DNA of 64,000 nucleotides from G963708235 sp963708235 (GTDB taxonomy: Bacteria; Actinomycetota; Acidimicrobiia; Spongiisociales; UBA5794): contig OY970200.1 in assembly GCA_963708235.1 (NCBI GenBank), forward strand, positions 868,001 to 932,000. The letters are read 5' to 3'. The translations under genes were made by a program, and so were the position numbers. Below, piece by piece: positions 17,007 to 26,028 of the stretch (positions are counted from its first letter, which is position 1; each line of letters begins with the position of its first letter). Under the pieces are notes generated by a model. The model was not told where the DNA came from and searched no databases. It was given only the letters and a program-made list of their open reading frames with translations.

Positions 17007-18473
17007 TCAGTGGGTGATCTCCGGCGCTTTCGCCGTCGCCCAGACGGTGGCTCCGCCGTTGTCCGCCGAGACCGCACAGTGAATGGTCTTGCCGACGTCC
17101 TCGGCGGTCAACGTGTAGTGCTTGCCGCGGTGAACGAGCAGCGAATCGAGCCATGTCTGGTTGGCGGTTCCGTAGAGCCCGTCCGGGTGGGGCGGGGTCG
17201 TGAAGTTCCCCAGATCGAGCTGGCTGGGCGCCCGGTAGCGCGGGTGCTCCTCCCCGACCACGTTGGAGCGGTACCAGGTGACATCGGCGGTGGACGCCGG
17301 TCCTCCGACGCTCCACACGCCGCGCGAGCAGCTCAGGGTCTTGCCGACCCGGGGTCGGCCGGTGAGCTCGGGAAGCTCCAGATTGACCGGGATGTCGCTC
17401 GGTTGAAGTTCCTTGACCTGGATCTCCTTGTACCAGATACGATCGTTTCCTCCGTGGGCCTGGAGGCCGATGTACCCCTCGGCGAGTTGCCGGGCCATGG
17501 TCGGCGGATCGCCGTTGCGCGAGGCGATCCTCGGCACCGAGTTGTCGAACTGGTTGATGATCTCGCCGTCGACCAGGATCGTGTACTGCTGGCCGACCAT
17601 CCGGATCTCCATGTCGTGCCAGACGCCCTTCTCCAGACGCTCGTACGTCTTGGACTGCTGGGCATTGAGGTTGCGGAACCCGTACACCGACCCGGTCTTG
17701 ATCGGGTCCGTCGACGGGTTGGGTCCGCCACCGGTCAGCGTCTCGTTGATCTGGATCTCATGGCCGCAGTAGACCTGGGTCCAATGCCGGTGATTGTTGG
17801 CGTTGCCGTTGGTGGTGAGCGGTCCGGTCCCGGCCAGGTTGGTCACGTTGTGGTTGAACGCCGGGTCGGGGGCGAAGCTGTTGCTGGCCCGAGCGCAATA
17901 CGGCCCGCTGTACAGGAACGGTGGATCCGAGGCATCGGACGCCGGCGGGAAGGGCCCGTCGGCACCCTCCCAGAAGTACTCGGTCGATGGCGCCGGGGTG
18001 GTCCGGTTGCAGACGACCAGCGCCGCCGGGCACACATCGAAGTTGTACCCGATCGGCTTCTGGGCCAGCACCTCGTTGTTGGTGGCGCCGGTATAGCGGA
18101 CCTCCGGCGAGCGGATCATGATCCCGCCGTTGCGGGTCGAGGTGGGGATGTCCTCCACCGTGTACTTGAGCCGCAGCACCACGTCGCCGAGAGGCCGCAC
18201 CGGATACCAGAACGCACCAAAGGCGGAGTTGTTGGGATCGATGGCCCCGTGCTCCGCCTCGAGCGTGAAGAAGTTCTGGGTGATCGATGCGGCGGCGGTG
18301 CTGCTGGCGTACTCCCACTTGTCGAACGAGGCGTCGGAACCGGTGGCGGTGCCGTCGAAGATGTAGGTGAATCCAGGGTCGGGTGGGGGTGCCACATACG
18401 GGGGTTGTGCCGCGGCGGGCGTCAGCGCCATGCCGAAGGTCAGAACCATGGCAAATGCCAGGATCCGTTTCAT
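17007..18473 (-). CDS. Secreted DUF1080 (3-keto-disaccharide hydrolase-type) lectin-fold protein
   Basis: A 488-residue exported protein. Residues 1-22 are a signal peptide (MKRILAFAMVLTFGMALTPAAA). The mature part carries a DUF1080 sandwich: YIFDGTATGSDASFDKWEYA, GAFWYPVRPLGDVVLRLKYTV, NGGIMIRSPEVRYTG, GVWHDMEIRMVGQQYTILVDGEIINQFDN and GYIGLQAHGGNDRIWYKEIQVKEL. The last hundred residues (LPELTGRPRVGKTLSCSRGVW...) look like an Ig-like extracellular domain of the kind often appended to actinobacterial secreted enzymes. Some DUF1080 proteins hydrolyse 3-keto-glucosides; others only bind sugar, and I cannot tell which applies here. ATG 18473 has AGAGAGG upstream. It is divergent from the M28 peptidase at 18793. 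Confidence 0.8.
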   Translation of the reverse strand: MKRILAFAMVLTFGMALTPAAAQPPYVAPPPDPGFTYIFDGTATGSDASFDKWEYASSTAAASITQNFFTLEAEHGAIDPNNSAFGAFWYPVRPLGDVVLRLKYTVEDIPTSTRNGGIMIRSPEVRYTGATNNEVLAQKPIGYNFDVCPAALVVCNRTTPAPSTEYFWEGADGPFPPASDASDPPFLYSGPYCARASNSFAPDPAFNHNVTNLAGTGPLTTNGNANNHRHWTQVYCGHEIQINETLTGGGPNPSTDPIKTGSVYGFRNLNAQQSKTYERLEKGVWHDMEIRMVGQQYTILVDGEIINQFDNSVPRIASRNGDPPTMARQLAEGYIGLQAHGGNDRIWYKEIQVKELQPSDIPVNLELPELTGRPRVGKTLSCSRGVWSVGGPASTADVTWYRSNVVGEEHPRYRAPSQLDLGNFTTPPHPDGLYGTANQTWLDSLLVHRGKHYTLTAEDVGKTIHCAVSADNGGATVWATAKAPEITH

Positions 18474-18792
18474 GAGTCGAGCCTCTCTTTCCCTGTGTGG
18501 GATGTATTGGGGGGTGTGACCGGTGCGCACCGCCGAGGCTGCCGTCCGTCGGAGCCTCGGCGGAACCCGGCGCTCAACGTAGCGCCATACCCCCAGTCGG
18601 ATCAACCACTGTCTCCTGATGCCTCACCCTGTGGCTTGCGGCATCCACAACAAGCTCGGTCTGTCTTGCCCAGACGTCCCCCACGCATTTTTGCCCGACT
18701 GCTCAAAAAATCCCCCGCACCGGGGGCACCGGCGGCTGGGGAGGCGTAGCGTTCTGATGTTGTGCATCGGAACCAATGAGAGGAAGGTCTCA
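18474..18792. other. Divergent intergenic region with an 11-bp-stem hairpin
   Basis: It separates the DUF1080 and M28 genes. Its main element is a perfect inverted repeat, CCGCCGAGGCT (18530-18540) and AGCCTCGGCGG (18553-18563), placed about 57 bases before the DUF1080 start and so possibly in its leader. The GAGAGGAAGG ribosome site of the M28 gene is at the other end. I see no gene. Confidence 0.5.
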
Positions 18793-20310
18793 ATGCGCCG
18801 ATCAATCGTGCTGATGGCTGCACTTACCGTGATGGCCGGTCTTGTGCCGGTCTCCGCTGCTGCGGCGGCCCAGGCCCCCCGTAACTGCGACACCCGCTCG
18901 AACGAGAACCCCCGGGCCCTGGTCGAATGTGTCACCGTCGAGGGTGTCCGCGAACACCAGGCGGCGTTCCAGGCGATCGCCGACGCCAACAATGGCGAAC
19001 GTGTTTCAGGATTCGGCGGCTACAACGCCTCGGTCGCCTATGTGGTCCAGAAGCTCCAGGCAGCCGGCTACAGCCCGGTGGTGCAACCCTTCGATTTCTA
19101 CGCCTGGCTACCCACCGGTCCGTCGTTCCTCGACAAGACCGCGCCCACTGCGGCGGCATATGCCGAACACGTCGACTTCGAGTTGTTGACCCAGACCGAT
19201 GGCGGAGAGGTCACCGCCGCGGTCACCGCCGTCGACCTGCAGCTCGGCATCGGGAATACCTCGACGAGTGGTTGTGAGGCTGCAGACTTCAGCGGATTCC
19301 CCGCCGGGAACATCGCCCTGATGCAGCGAGGAACCTGCACCTTCCAGATCAAGGCCGAGAACGCCGCGGCCGCCGGTGCGGTGGGCGCCATCATGATGAA
19401 CCAGGGCGACGCCGACAACGCCGCACGCAAGGGGCTGGCGGTGGTCACGCTCAGCGCCGCCTATTCCGGTGGGATTCCGGTGATCTTCACCACGTACGAT
19501 CGGGGTGTCGAATGGTCGCAGACCGCCGGGTTGCAGCTGCACATGGACGTCAACGTGTTCCGCGGTGACGCCACCACCTACAACGTCATCGCCGAGACGA
19601 CCTCCGGCAACCCGGACAATGTCGTGATGGTGGGCGCCCACCTCGATTCGGTGCCCGGTGGGCCGGGTATCAACGACAACGGTTCGGGTTCGGGAGCGAT
19701 CCTCGAGGTCGCCGAGAACATGAAGAACGCCAACGTCACCAACAAGGTGCGGTTTGCCTGGTGGGGTGCGGAGGAGTCGGGACTGGTCGGTTCCAACTAC
19801 TACGTCGCCAACCTCAGCGAGGCCGACCGGGACAAGATTGCGCTGTACCTGAACTTCGACATGATCGGTTCTCCCAATCATGTCATCTTCATCTACGACG
19901 GTGACGACTCCGACGGTGAGGGCGCCGGTCCGGGCCCGTTCGGTTCGGCACAGATCGAGGCGCGGTTCGAGAAGTTCTTCGAACGGATGAACGAGCCCTA
20001 CAAGGGCACCGACTTCTCGGGTCGCTCCGACTACTCGGCATTCATCCTCAACGGCATCCCCGCCGGGGGACTGTTCACCGGAGCCGAAGGAATCAAGACA
20101 CCCGCCGAGGCCGCCATCTGGGGAGGCACCGCCGGCCAGCAGTACGACCCGTGCTACCACCTGCCGTGTGACACCTACGACAACAACAACATGCACGCAC
20201 TGGCGATCAACTCCGGGGCGGTCGCCTATGCCACTGCCTTCTATGCCAACTCCACCGAGGAGATCAACGGACCGCGGGCAGGTCAGCGGCCACGTCCGTC
20301 CCGTCCATGA
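18793..20310 (+). CDS. Secreted M28-family zinc aminopeptidase with PA domain
   Basis: A 505-residue exported peptidase. Residues 1-25 are a signal peptide (MRRSIVLMAALTVMAGLVPVSAAAAA). A helical pre-domain leads to a PA insert (GCEAADFSGFPAGNIALMQR, CTFQIKAENAAAAGAVGAIM). The catalytic part has the usual zinc ligands: GAHLDSVPGGPGINDNGSG (His and bridging Asp), WWGAEESGLVGSNYY (catalytic Glu and ligand Glu), LNFDMIGSPNH (Asp) and CYHLPCDTYDN (last His). All five are present, so the enzyme should be active. It resembles Streptomyces-type secreted aminopeptidases. ATG 18793 follows GAGAGGAAGG. Together with the frameshifted M28 gene, the M14 and the RTX protease it points to extracellular protein degradation. 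Confidence 0.9.
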   Translation: MRRSIVLMAALTVMAGLVPVSAAAAAQAPRNCDTRSNENPRALVECVTVEGVREHQAAFQAIADANNGERVSGFGGYNASVAYVVQKLQAAGYSPVVQPFDFYAWLPTGPSFLDKTAPTAAAYAEHVDFELLTQTDGGEVTAAVTAVDLQLGIGNTSTSGCEAADFSGFPAGNIALMQRGTCTFQIKAENAAAAGAVGAIMMNQGDADNAARKGLAVVTLSAAYSGGIPVIFTTYDRGVEWSQTAGLQLHMDVNVFRGDATTYNVIAETTSGNPDNVVMVGAHLDSVPGGPGINDNGSGSGAILEVAENMKNANVTNKVRFAWWGAEESGLVGSNYYVANLSEADRDKIALYLNFDMIGSPNHVIFIYDGDDSDGEGAGPGPFGSAQIEARFEKFFERMNEPYKGTDFSGRSDYSAFILNGIPAGGLFTGAEGIKTPAEAAIWGGTAGQQYDPCYHLPCDTYDNNNMHALAINSGAVAYATAFYANSTEEINGPRAGQRPRPSRP

Positions 20311-20349
20311 CGACCTGACCTAGCGGGAGGAGCTGGCCACCGGGCCAGC

Positions 20350-20383
20350 CAGTGTGGGGGCGGAACGATCCGCCCCCACACTG
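20350..20383 (+). terminator. Strong hairpin terminator after the M28 gene
   Basis: CAGTGTGGGGGCGGA (20350-20364) pairs perfectly with TCCGCCCCCACACTG (20369-20383) around the loop ACGA. This is the longest perfect stem among the terminators here. It lies 39 bases after the stop; no T-run follows. Confidence 0.75.
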
Positions 20384-20540
20384 CGTTCCGGCGCCCGGGG
20401 TGCCGGTGGCGCGCCTGGTTTCGCTGGTGGACGTCGCCCGGAGGCGGGTTCCCGGAGTCTGGAAGGGACAGGTGACGATCCCGGACGATTTCGACGCCAC
20501 CAGCGCCGAGATCGAGGCGTTCGGTACGACGTCACCATCG
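20382..20540 (+). pseudogene. Remnant of a Phd/YefM-type antitoxin C-terminus
   Basis: An open stretch without a start codon or ribosome site translates to GVPVARLVSL...ARRR, then GVWKGQVTIPDDFDATSAEI and EAFG. This order (G.PVARLV, Arg-rich, G..KG.V.I.DDFDA, ..AF) is the usual end of Phd/YefM antitoxins that bind PIN or RelE-type toxins. The N-terminal DNA-binding part is missing and the preceding 30 bases belong to a terminator. No toxin gene follows. The frame stays open to about 20663 without antitoxin-like sequence. It looks like a decayed toxin-antitoxin locus, but the match is short. Confidence 0.4.
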
Positions 20541-20717
20541 TCTGACCGAGCGCCTCGGATCGGTGCCTGGTCTCGCGGGTATTTGTGGACGGCTGTGTTG
20601 AATGTTTCGCGTTCTGCGCTCCCGATCGGGTTTCTGTCACATCCCGTCGCGACGATCCGATGAGATGGATGGAAGGACCCAATCCTTTCTCCCGGAGAGC
20701 GATGGGAGCTGGAAGTA

Positions 20718-21564
20718 GTGAACACGATGGGTGACGACAAGGAACTTCCTCAGGTAGATGGTGCGACGGGGTCGACTCCGTTGTGGAAACGGAAATGGGT
20801 GGTGGTGGCAGCGGTTGTGGTCGGGCTGATTGCGGTTGCAGGTGGGGGCGACGACGAGACGGATTCGGCAGCGACCAGCACCACGGAATCGGGTGACGTT
20901 GTCGCAGCGGCCGACCTGGCTCCCGGCGTGGAGTCGGCCACCACGACGACCGCAGCGAGCGACCCGACCACCACGGTGCCGGCGACCACGGTCCCCTCCA
21001 CCACGACCCCGCCTCCCACGACCACGGTGCCGGTTACCACGACGTCGCCGCCGACGACGACCACGGCAGTGCCGCTACCCGAAGCGGAGTTTCGTGACGG
21101 TACGCACCTTGTCGGCGCCGACATCGAACCCGGGACGTACCAGGCATCGGGTATCGGCGGCTTCGGGTGCTATTGGGAGCGGCTGGCGGGACTCGGAGGT
21201 GACTTCGATGACATCATCGCCAACGACAACGCCGACAACCAGGCCGTGGTCGAAATCGCAACGGGTGACGAGGCTTTCAGCGCCTCGGGATGCGGAGATT
21301 GGTTTCCATTGACCGCTCTCGAGGTTCCGTTGGAGGTGTTCTCTACCGGCACCTGGGCGGTCGGTTCCCACATCGTTGCTGGACGGTACCGCTCGGCCGG
21401 TGATGGTGACTTCTGCTACTGGGAACGCTTGTCCGGGTTCTCCGGCGAGTTCACCGAACATCATTGCCAACGACAACGCCTCGGGTCAGGCCATCGTCGA
21501 CATCTCGGCAGGGGATATTGCCTTCAGCTCGAGCGGGTGCGGCGAATGGACGCTGGTGGACTGA
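20718..21564 (+). pseudogene. Membrane-anchored Thr/Pro-rich protein with two repeats, frameshifted
   Basis: One membrane segment near residues 25-40 (WVVVAAVVVGLIAVAGG) is followed by a long Thr/Pro/Val linker (about residues 50-120), then two copies of a 65-70-residue module: GTHLVGADIEPGTYQASG...CYWERLAGLGGDFDDIIANDN and WAVGSHIVAGRYRSAG...CYWERLSGFSGEF. The second copy continues in another frame as NIIANDNASGQAIVDISAGDIAF and ends SSSGCGEWTLVD. Removing one base near 21452-21457 joins them into 281 residues. The Cys pair in each module could form disulfides outside the cell. No enzyme motif is seen. The start is GTG 20718 or ATG 20727. Confidence 0.65.
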
Positions 21565-21741
21565 CAACGGATGGCGGCGCCCGTGACCCCGTGGCGCGGT
21601 GCAGCGGTCACGGGCGCCGGTCGGCGCAGGAGCGAAGTGCCGTACCGGACGAACCGCTGACGGGTCAGGCGGTCGGTGCAGCCGAGGGTCGGGTCCGGGG
21701 TGCCGGCCAAGCTGGCCGGCCGGATACGCTGTGTGTTCACT

Positions 21742-24700
21742 ATGACGGACCTCCAGCACGACCTGCGCGCCCAACTGGACGGGCTTTCCCCCGGGGATCG
21801 GGACCGGTTCCGGCGACGTATCGCCGGGGCAGGCAGGATCTCCGATCCGGCGAAGCGCACCGCCACCATGGCGATGCTCGGCGACGAGATCGACAAGGCG
21901 GTCGAGCGCACCGTGCGGCGTCGGACGCTGGCACCGAAGAAGCTCAGCTATCCGGCGGAATTGCCGATCACGGAGCGGCGCCAGGAGCTGCTCGACACGA
22001 TCCGGGACAATCAGGTGGTGATCGTGGCGGGGGAGACCGGGTCGGGCAAGAGCACGCAGCTTCCCAAGATGTGTCTCGAGCTCGGCCGCGGGCTCGACGG
22101 TTGGATCGGGCACACCCAGCCGCGTCGGATCGCGGCGCGGTCGATCGCCGAGCGGGTCGCCTCCGAGTTGGGTGGGAGCATCGGCGGGTTGGTCGGCTAC
22201 ACGGTGAGGTTCTCCGACCAGGTCGGCGAGGACACGATGGTCAAGGTGATGACCGACGGCATTCTCCTCAACGAGATCCATCGCGACCGCCGGCTCCGTC
22301 GTTACGACACGATCATCATCGACGAGGCCCACGAGCGCAGCCTCAACATCGACTTCCTGCTCGGCTACCTCACCCGGCTCCTGCCCGAGCGGCCCGATCT
22401 CAAGGTGATCGTCACCTCGGCCACCATCGACACCGAGCGTTTCGCCACACATTTCGGTGGCGCCCCGGTGATCGAGGTCTCCGGACGTACCTATCCGGTC
22501 GAGATCCGGTACCGGCCACTCGACGACCCCACCTCCCCCGAGCCGCGGGACCAGACCCAGGGGATCGTCGACGCCGTCGCCGAACTGACCCGGGGCGACA
22601 CCGGGGATGTCCTGGTGTTCTGCTCCGGTGAGCGGGAGATCCGCGATGCCGCCGACGCCCTCGTCGAGTCCAACCTGCGTCACACCGAGATCCTCCCGCT
22701 CTATGGGCGCCTGTCGTCCGCCGAGCAGCACCGGGTCTTCCAGGCCCACACCGGGCGCCGGGTGGTGATCGCCACCAATGTCGCCGAGACCTCGCTCACC
22801 GTCCCCGGAATCCGCTCGGTGGTGGATTCGGGAACCGCACGGATCTCGCGGTACTCCCGCCGCACCAAGGTGCAGCGGCTCCCCATCGAGCCGGTGTCGC
22901 AGGCGTCCGCCAACCAGCGCGCCGGACGCTGCGGGCGACTCGGACCCGGGATCTGTATCCGTCTCTACGACGAGAACGACTTCAACGCCCGACCCGAGTT
23001 CACCGAGCCCGAGATCCTCCGCACCAACCTCGCCTCGGTCATGCTGCAGATGGCGGCGCTCGATCTGGGTGACATCGAGTCCTATCCGTTTCTCGATCCC
23101 CCGGACAAGCGGGCGGTCAAGGACGGGCTGGCGCTGCTCCACGAACTGGGCGCCGTCGACCCGACCCGGGAGGGGACCCGCAGCTGGCTGACCCCGATCG
23201 GTCGCCAGCTCGCCCAACTCCCCCTCGACCCCCGGCTCGGTCGGATGGTGGTGGAGGGAGATCGGAACGGATGTCTCGCCGAGGTGCTGGTGATCGCCTC
23301 CGCCCTCTCCATCCAGGACCCGCGGGAACGTCCCAAGGACGAGGAGGAGAAAGCGAAGCAGATGCACGCCCGGTTCCGTCATCCCGACTCGGACCTGCTC
23401 GGGATCCTGGCGCTGTGGCGCCATCTCAACGACGAACGCAAGCAGCGCACCTCCAACCAGTTCCGCCGGATGTGCCAGGAGGAGTTCCTCAACTACCGGC
23501 GGGTGCGGGAGTGGCAGGACATCCACTCCCAACTCCGCGACGTCGCCAAGGAGCTGGAACTCCGACCCAACCGCAAACCCGCCGACCCCGACCAGGTCCA
23601 TCTCTCGCTCCTCGCCGGGCTGCTCTCCCATGTCGGGAAGAAGGACCCCGTCGGCTACGAGTACCGGGGTGCCCGCGGCGCCAAGTTCTCGCTGTCACCA
23701 GGCTCCACGCTGTTCAAGAAGACGCCGGAATGGGTGATGGCCGCCGATCTGGTCGAGACCAGCCGTCTGTGGGCGCGCGGCGTTGCCGCCATCCCGCTGG
23801 AATGGATCGAACAGGTCGGTGCCCACCTCCTCAACCGTACGCTGAGCGACCCGTGGTGGGACATCGAGCGGGGGTCCGCCGTCGCCCAGGAGTCCGTCAC
23901 GCTCTACGGGATCCCGCTGGCCGCCGACCGGACCGTCCAGTACGGCCGCTTCGACGAGGCGGCCTCCCGAGACCTGTTCATCCGTCACGCCCTGGTCCAC
24001 GCCGAGTGGCCGGACGACCATCACCGCCACGAATTCGTCCTCCGCAACCTCGGTCGCATCGACGAGGTCGCCGAGCTCGAAGCCAGGCAACGACGCAGCG
24101 ATCTCCTCGCCGACGAGGACCGCATCGCCGCCGTCTTCGACCAGAAGCTCCCCGCCGACGTCACCACCGTCGCTGCCTTCGACCGCTGGTGGCGGGAGAC
24201 CCGATCCGCCACCCCCCACTTTCTCGACCTCACCCTCGACGATCTGATCGATCCCGCTGCTGCCCTCCCGGACCCCGAGGCGTTCCCCGACACCTGGCGA
24301 CACGGGGACCTCGCCATGCCCATCGAGTACCAGTTCGACCCGGAAAGCCCCAGCGACGGTGTCGTCATCGAGGTCCCGCTGGCGGGTCTCGACCGGGTCG
24401 ATCCCGCCGTATTCGAGTGGAATGTCCCCGGCCGCCGTCCCGAGCTCATCGAGGCGCTGGTGCGGTCGCTGCCAAAGGCGATCCGCCGCCAGTTCGTCCC
24501 CATCGCCGACACCGTCGATACGCTGGTCGCCGGCCTCGACCCGGCGGCCGGCGCCCCCCGCGAAGCGTTGCGGCGTGAACTGGTTCGCCTCTCCGGGACC
24601 CCGATCCCGCCCGATGCCTTCGATCTCACCAAGATTCCCGCCCACCTCCGCCCGCGGTTCCGTGTGGTCGACACCGACGGCACCTCCGTCGCCGAGGGAG

Positions 24701-25629
24701 ACGACCTCGCCGACCTCAAGCACCGTCTGGTCGCCGATGCCCGCTCCCTCATCGAGAGCGACGGTCACGAATTGGAGCGGCGCGGCATCACCGCCTGGGA
24801 CCTCGGCGAGCTTCCCCGCAGCGTCATGGTCGGCGACGCCGCCCACCGCACCCGCGCCTACCCGGCGCTGACCGACGAGGGGGACTCGGTCGCGATCCGT
24901 CTCGTCGCCACCCCCGACGAGCAGGCAGACGCCATGTGGCACGGGACGATCCGGCTGTTGCTGCTCAATCTGCCCTCGGCGCAACGTCTGCTCGAGCCGA
25001 TGCTCGACAACGCCGGTCGGCTCGCCATTCGCTCCGGTCCCTACGACAGCCCCGCCGAGTGGGTCGACGATGTGCTCGGATGCGCCGTGGGCACCATCGT
25101 CTCCGAGCACGGCCGACTCCCATGGGACGCCACCGCGTTCGACTCGCTGTTCCGCACGGCCAGGGACCAGCTCGCCGACCGGGTCTATGCGGTCGCCGAT
25201 ACCTCGCTGGCCCTCCTGCAGACCTTGCACACCGTCGAGATCGCCCTCGGGAGGCTCGACATCGACCGCCACGCCGAGCCGGCCGCCGACATCCGCAGCC
25301 AGATCGACCTGCTGGTCTACCCGGGATTCCTCACCGCCGTCGGGGCGGTGCGGGTGGTCGACATCCACCGCTACCTGCGCGCCGTCGAGCGCCGCCTCGA
25401 CCGTCTCCCTCGCCACCCCGAGGCCGATCTGGCACTGATGGTCAACGTGCATCAGCTCGAGGACGAGTACGACCGGCTCGCCGAACTGCTCCCGCCCAGC
25501 CCGGAGATGGTCGACATCGCCTGGATGCTGCAGGAGTACCGGGTCAGCTTGTACGGCCAGTCGCTCGGCACCAAGGGCAAGGTCTCCGAGAAACGGATCA
25601 GCCAGGCACTCGCCGATCTCGTCGGGTGA
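21742..25629 (+). CDS. hrpA: ATP-dependent RNA helicase HrpA
   Basis: A 1295-residue DEAH-box helicase, the usual length of HrpA. Walker A GETGSGKS is at 97-104, TQPRRIAARSIAERVA follows, DEAH is at 194-197 (IIIDEAHERSLNIDFLLGYL), motif III is SATI, and domain 2 has LPLYGRLSSAEQHRVF, VIATNVAETSLTVPGI and NQRAGRCGR. After the winged-helix and ratchet part (GIDLGDIESYPFLDPP-like region at about 440), the long C-terminal half (DUF3418-type) runs to SEKRISQALADLVG. HrpA acts on RNA and helps resolve stalled ribosomes in E. coli. ATG 21742 is chosen because the family begins with this Asp-Leu-rich helix; a GTG 8 bases upstream is out of frame. It is probably monocistronic. Confidence 0.95.
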   Translation: MTDLQHDLRAQLDGLSPGDRDRFRRRIAGAGRISDPAKRTATMAMLGDEIDKAVERTVRRRTLAPKKLSYPAELPITERRQELLDTIRDNQVVIVAGETGSGKSTQLPKMCLELGRGLDGWIGHTQPRRIAARSIAERVASELGGSIGGLVGYTVRFSDQVGEDTMVKVMTDGILLNEIHRDRRLRRYDTIIIDEAHERSLNIDFLLGYLTRLLPERPDLKVIVTSATIDTERFATHFGGAPVIEVSGRTYPVEIRYRPLDDPTSPEPRDQTQGIVDAVAELTRGDTGDVLVFCSGEREIRDAADALVESNLRHTEILPLYGRLSSAEQHRVFQAHTGRRVVIATNVAETSLTVPGIRSVVDSGTARISRYSRRTKVQRLPIEPVSQASANQRAGRCGRLGPGICIRLYDENDFNARPEFTEPEILRTNLASVMLQMAALDLGDIESYPFLDPPDKRAVKDGLALLHELGAVDPTREGTRSWLTPIGRQLAQLPLDPRLGRMVVEGDRNGCLAEVLVIASALSIQDPRERPKDEEEKAKQMHARFRHPDSDLLGILALWRHLNDERKQRTSNQFRRMCQEEFLNYRRVREWQDIHSQLRDVAKELELRPNRKPADPDQVHLSLLAGLLSHVGKKDPVGYEYRGARGAKFSLSPGSTLFKKTPEWVMAADLVETSRLWARGVAAIPLEWIEQVGAHLLNRTLSDPWWDIERGSAVAQESVTLYGIPLAADRTVQYGRFDEAASRDLFIRHALVHAEWPDDHHRHEFVLRNLGRIDEVAELEARQRRSDLLADEDRIAAVFDQKLPADVTTVAAFDRWWRETRSATPHFLDLTLDDLIDPAAALPDPEAFPDTWRHGDLAMPIEYQFDPESPSDGVVIEVPLAGLDRVDPAVFEWNVPGRRPELIEALVRSLPKAIRRQFVPIADTVDTLVAGLDPAAGAPREALRRELVRLSGTPIPPDAFDLTKIPAHLRPRFRVVDTDGTSVAEGDDLADLKHRLVADARSLIESDGHELERRGITAWDLGELPRSVMVGDAAHRTRAYPALTDEGDSVAIRLVATPDEQADAMWHGTIRLLLLNLPSAQRLLEPMLDNAGRLAIRSGPYDSPAEWVDDVLGCAVGTIVSEHGRLPWDATAFDSLFRTARDQLADRVYAVADTSLALLQTLHTVEIALGRLDIDRHAEPAADIRSQIDLLVYPGFLTAVGAVRVVDIHRYLRAVERRLDRLPRHPEADLALMVNVHQLEDEYDRLAELLPPSPEMVDIAWMLQEYRVSLYGQSLGTKGKVSEKRISQALADLVG

Positions 25630-25721
25630 TCGACCCGGCGATCAGACGGTGGGCGGTTTCACACCCCGACCTTGTCCGATGGGTCGCCCGCCTCAGTTTC
25701 GTTGCAGAGGATCGAAACCGC

Positions 25722-25751
25722 TTGCTCGCCGCAACCTCCGAGGTCTACGCT
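25722..25751 (+). promoter_or_regulatory. Possible sigma-70-like promoter of the lasso-type peptide gene
   Basis: TTGCTC (25722-25727), an 18-base spacer and TACGCT (25746-25751) resemble the actinobacterial housekeeping -35/-10 pattern. The transcript would start near 25758, about 40 bases before the ATG. The match to consensus is only fair. Confidence 0.3.
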
Positions 25752-25799
25752 GGCGAGAGGGAATACCGACCGCACGGGTCGGGGGTCGAAGGGGGACCG

Positions 25800-25949
25800 A
25801 TGGATTACCAGAAGCCAGTGCTTCGCTCACTGGGTTCACTCGCCGGGCTCACCATGGGCCACAGCGGGAGCTGCCCCGATGGCAGCGGCCAGAACAACTC
25901 GGTGCGGGACCGGCCGACCAACTGCAAGCCGGGGATGGCCGGGCACTGA
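25800..25949 (+). CDS. Lasso-peptide-type RiPP precursor (orphan)
   Basis: A 49-residue peptide, ATG preceded by GAAGGGGG. Residues 3-20 (YQKPVLRSLGSLAGLTMG) fit the lasso leader motif YxxPxLx3Gx5Tx at every fixed place: Tyr3, Pro6, Leu8, Gly12 and Thr18. This motif is what the RRE protein of lasso systems grips, and Thr is normally the second-last leader residue, so cleavage would follow Met19. The predicted 30-residue core starts with Gly20 and has Asp at core position 8, right for a Gly1-Asp8 macrolactam ring. Cys25 and Cys42 (core 6 and 23) could link ring and tail. No B-type protease or asparagine-synthetase-like cyclase is in the window. Leader-only orphan proteins of this kind are known in databases; the product itself is inference. 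Confidence 0.75.
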   Translation: MDYQKPVLRSLGSLAGLTMGHSGSCPDGSGQNNSVRDRPTNCKPGMAGH

Positions 25950-26028
25950 GCCCGTCTCAACGTACGTGGGAGTGACACCCCAGCGGGCGCTCGATACCTG
26001 TCGACGCTGATCGTCCGTCCACGTCCCG

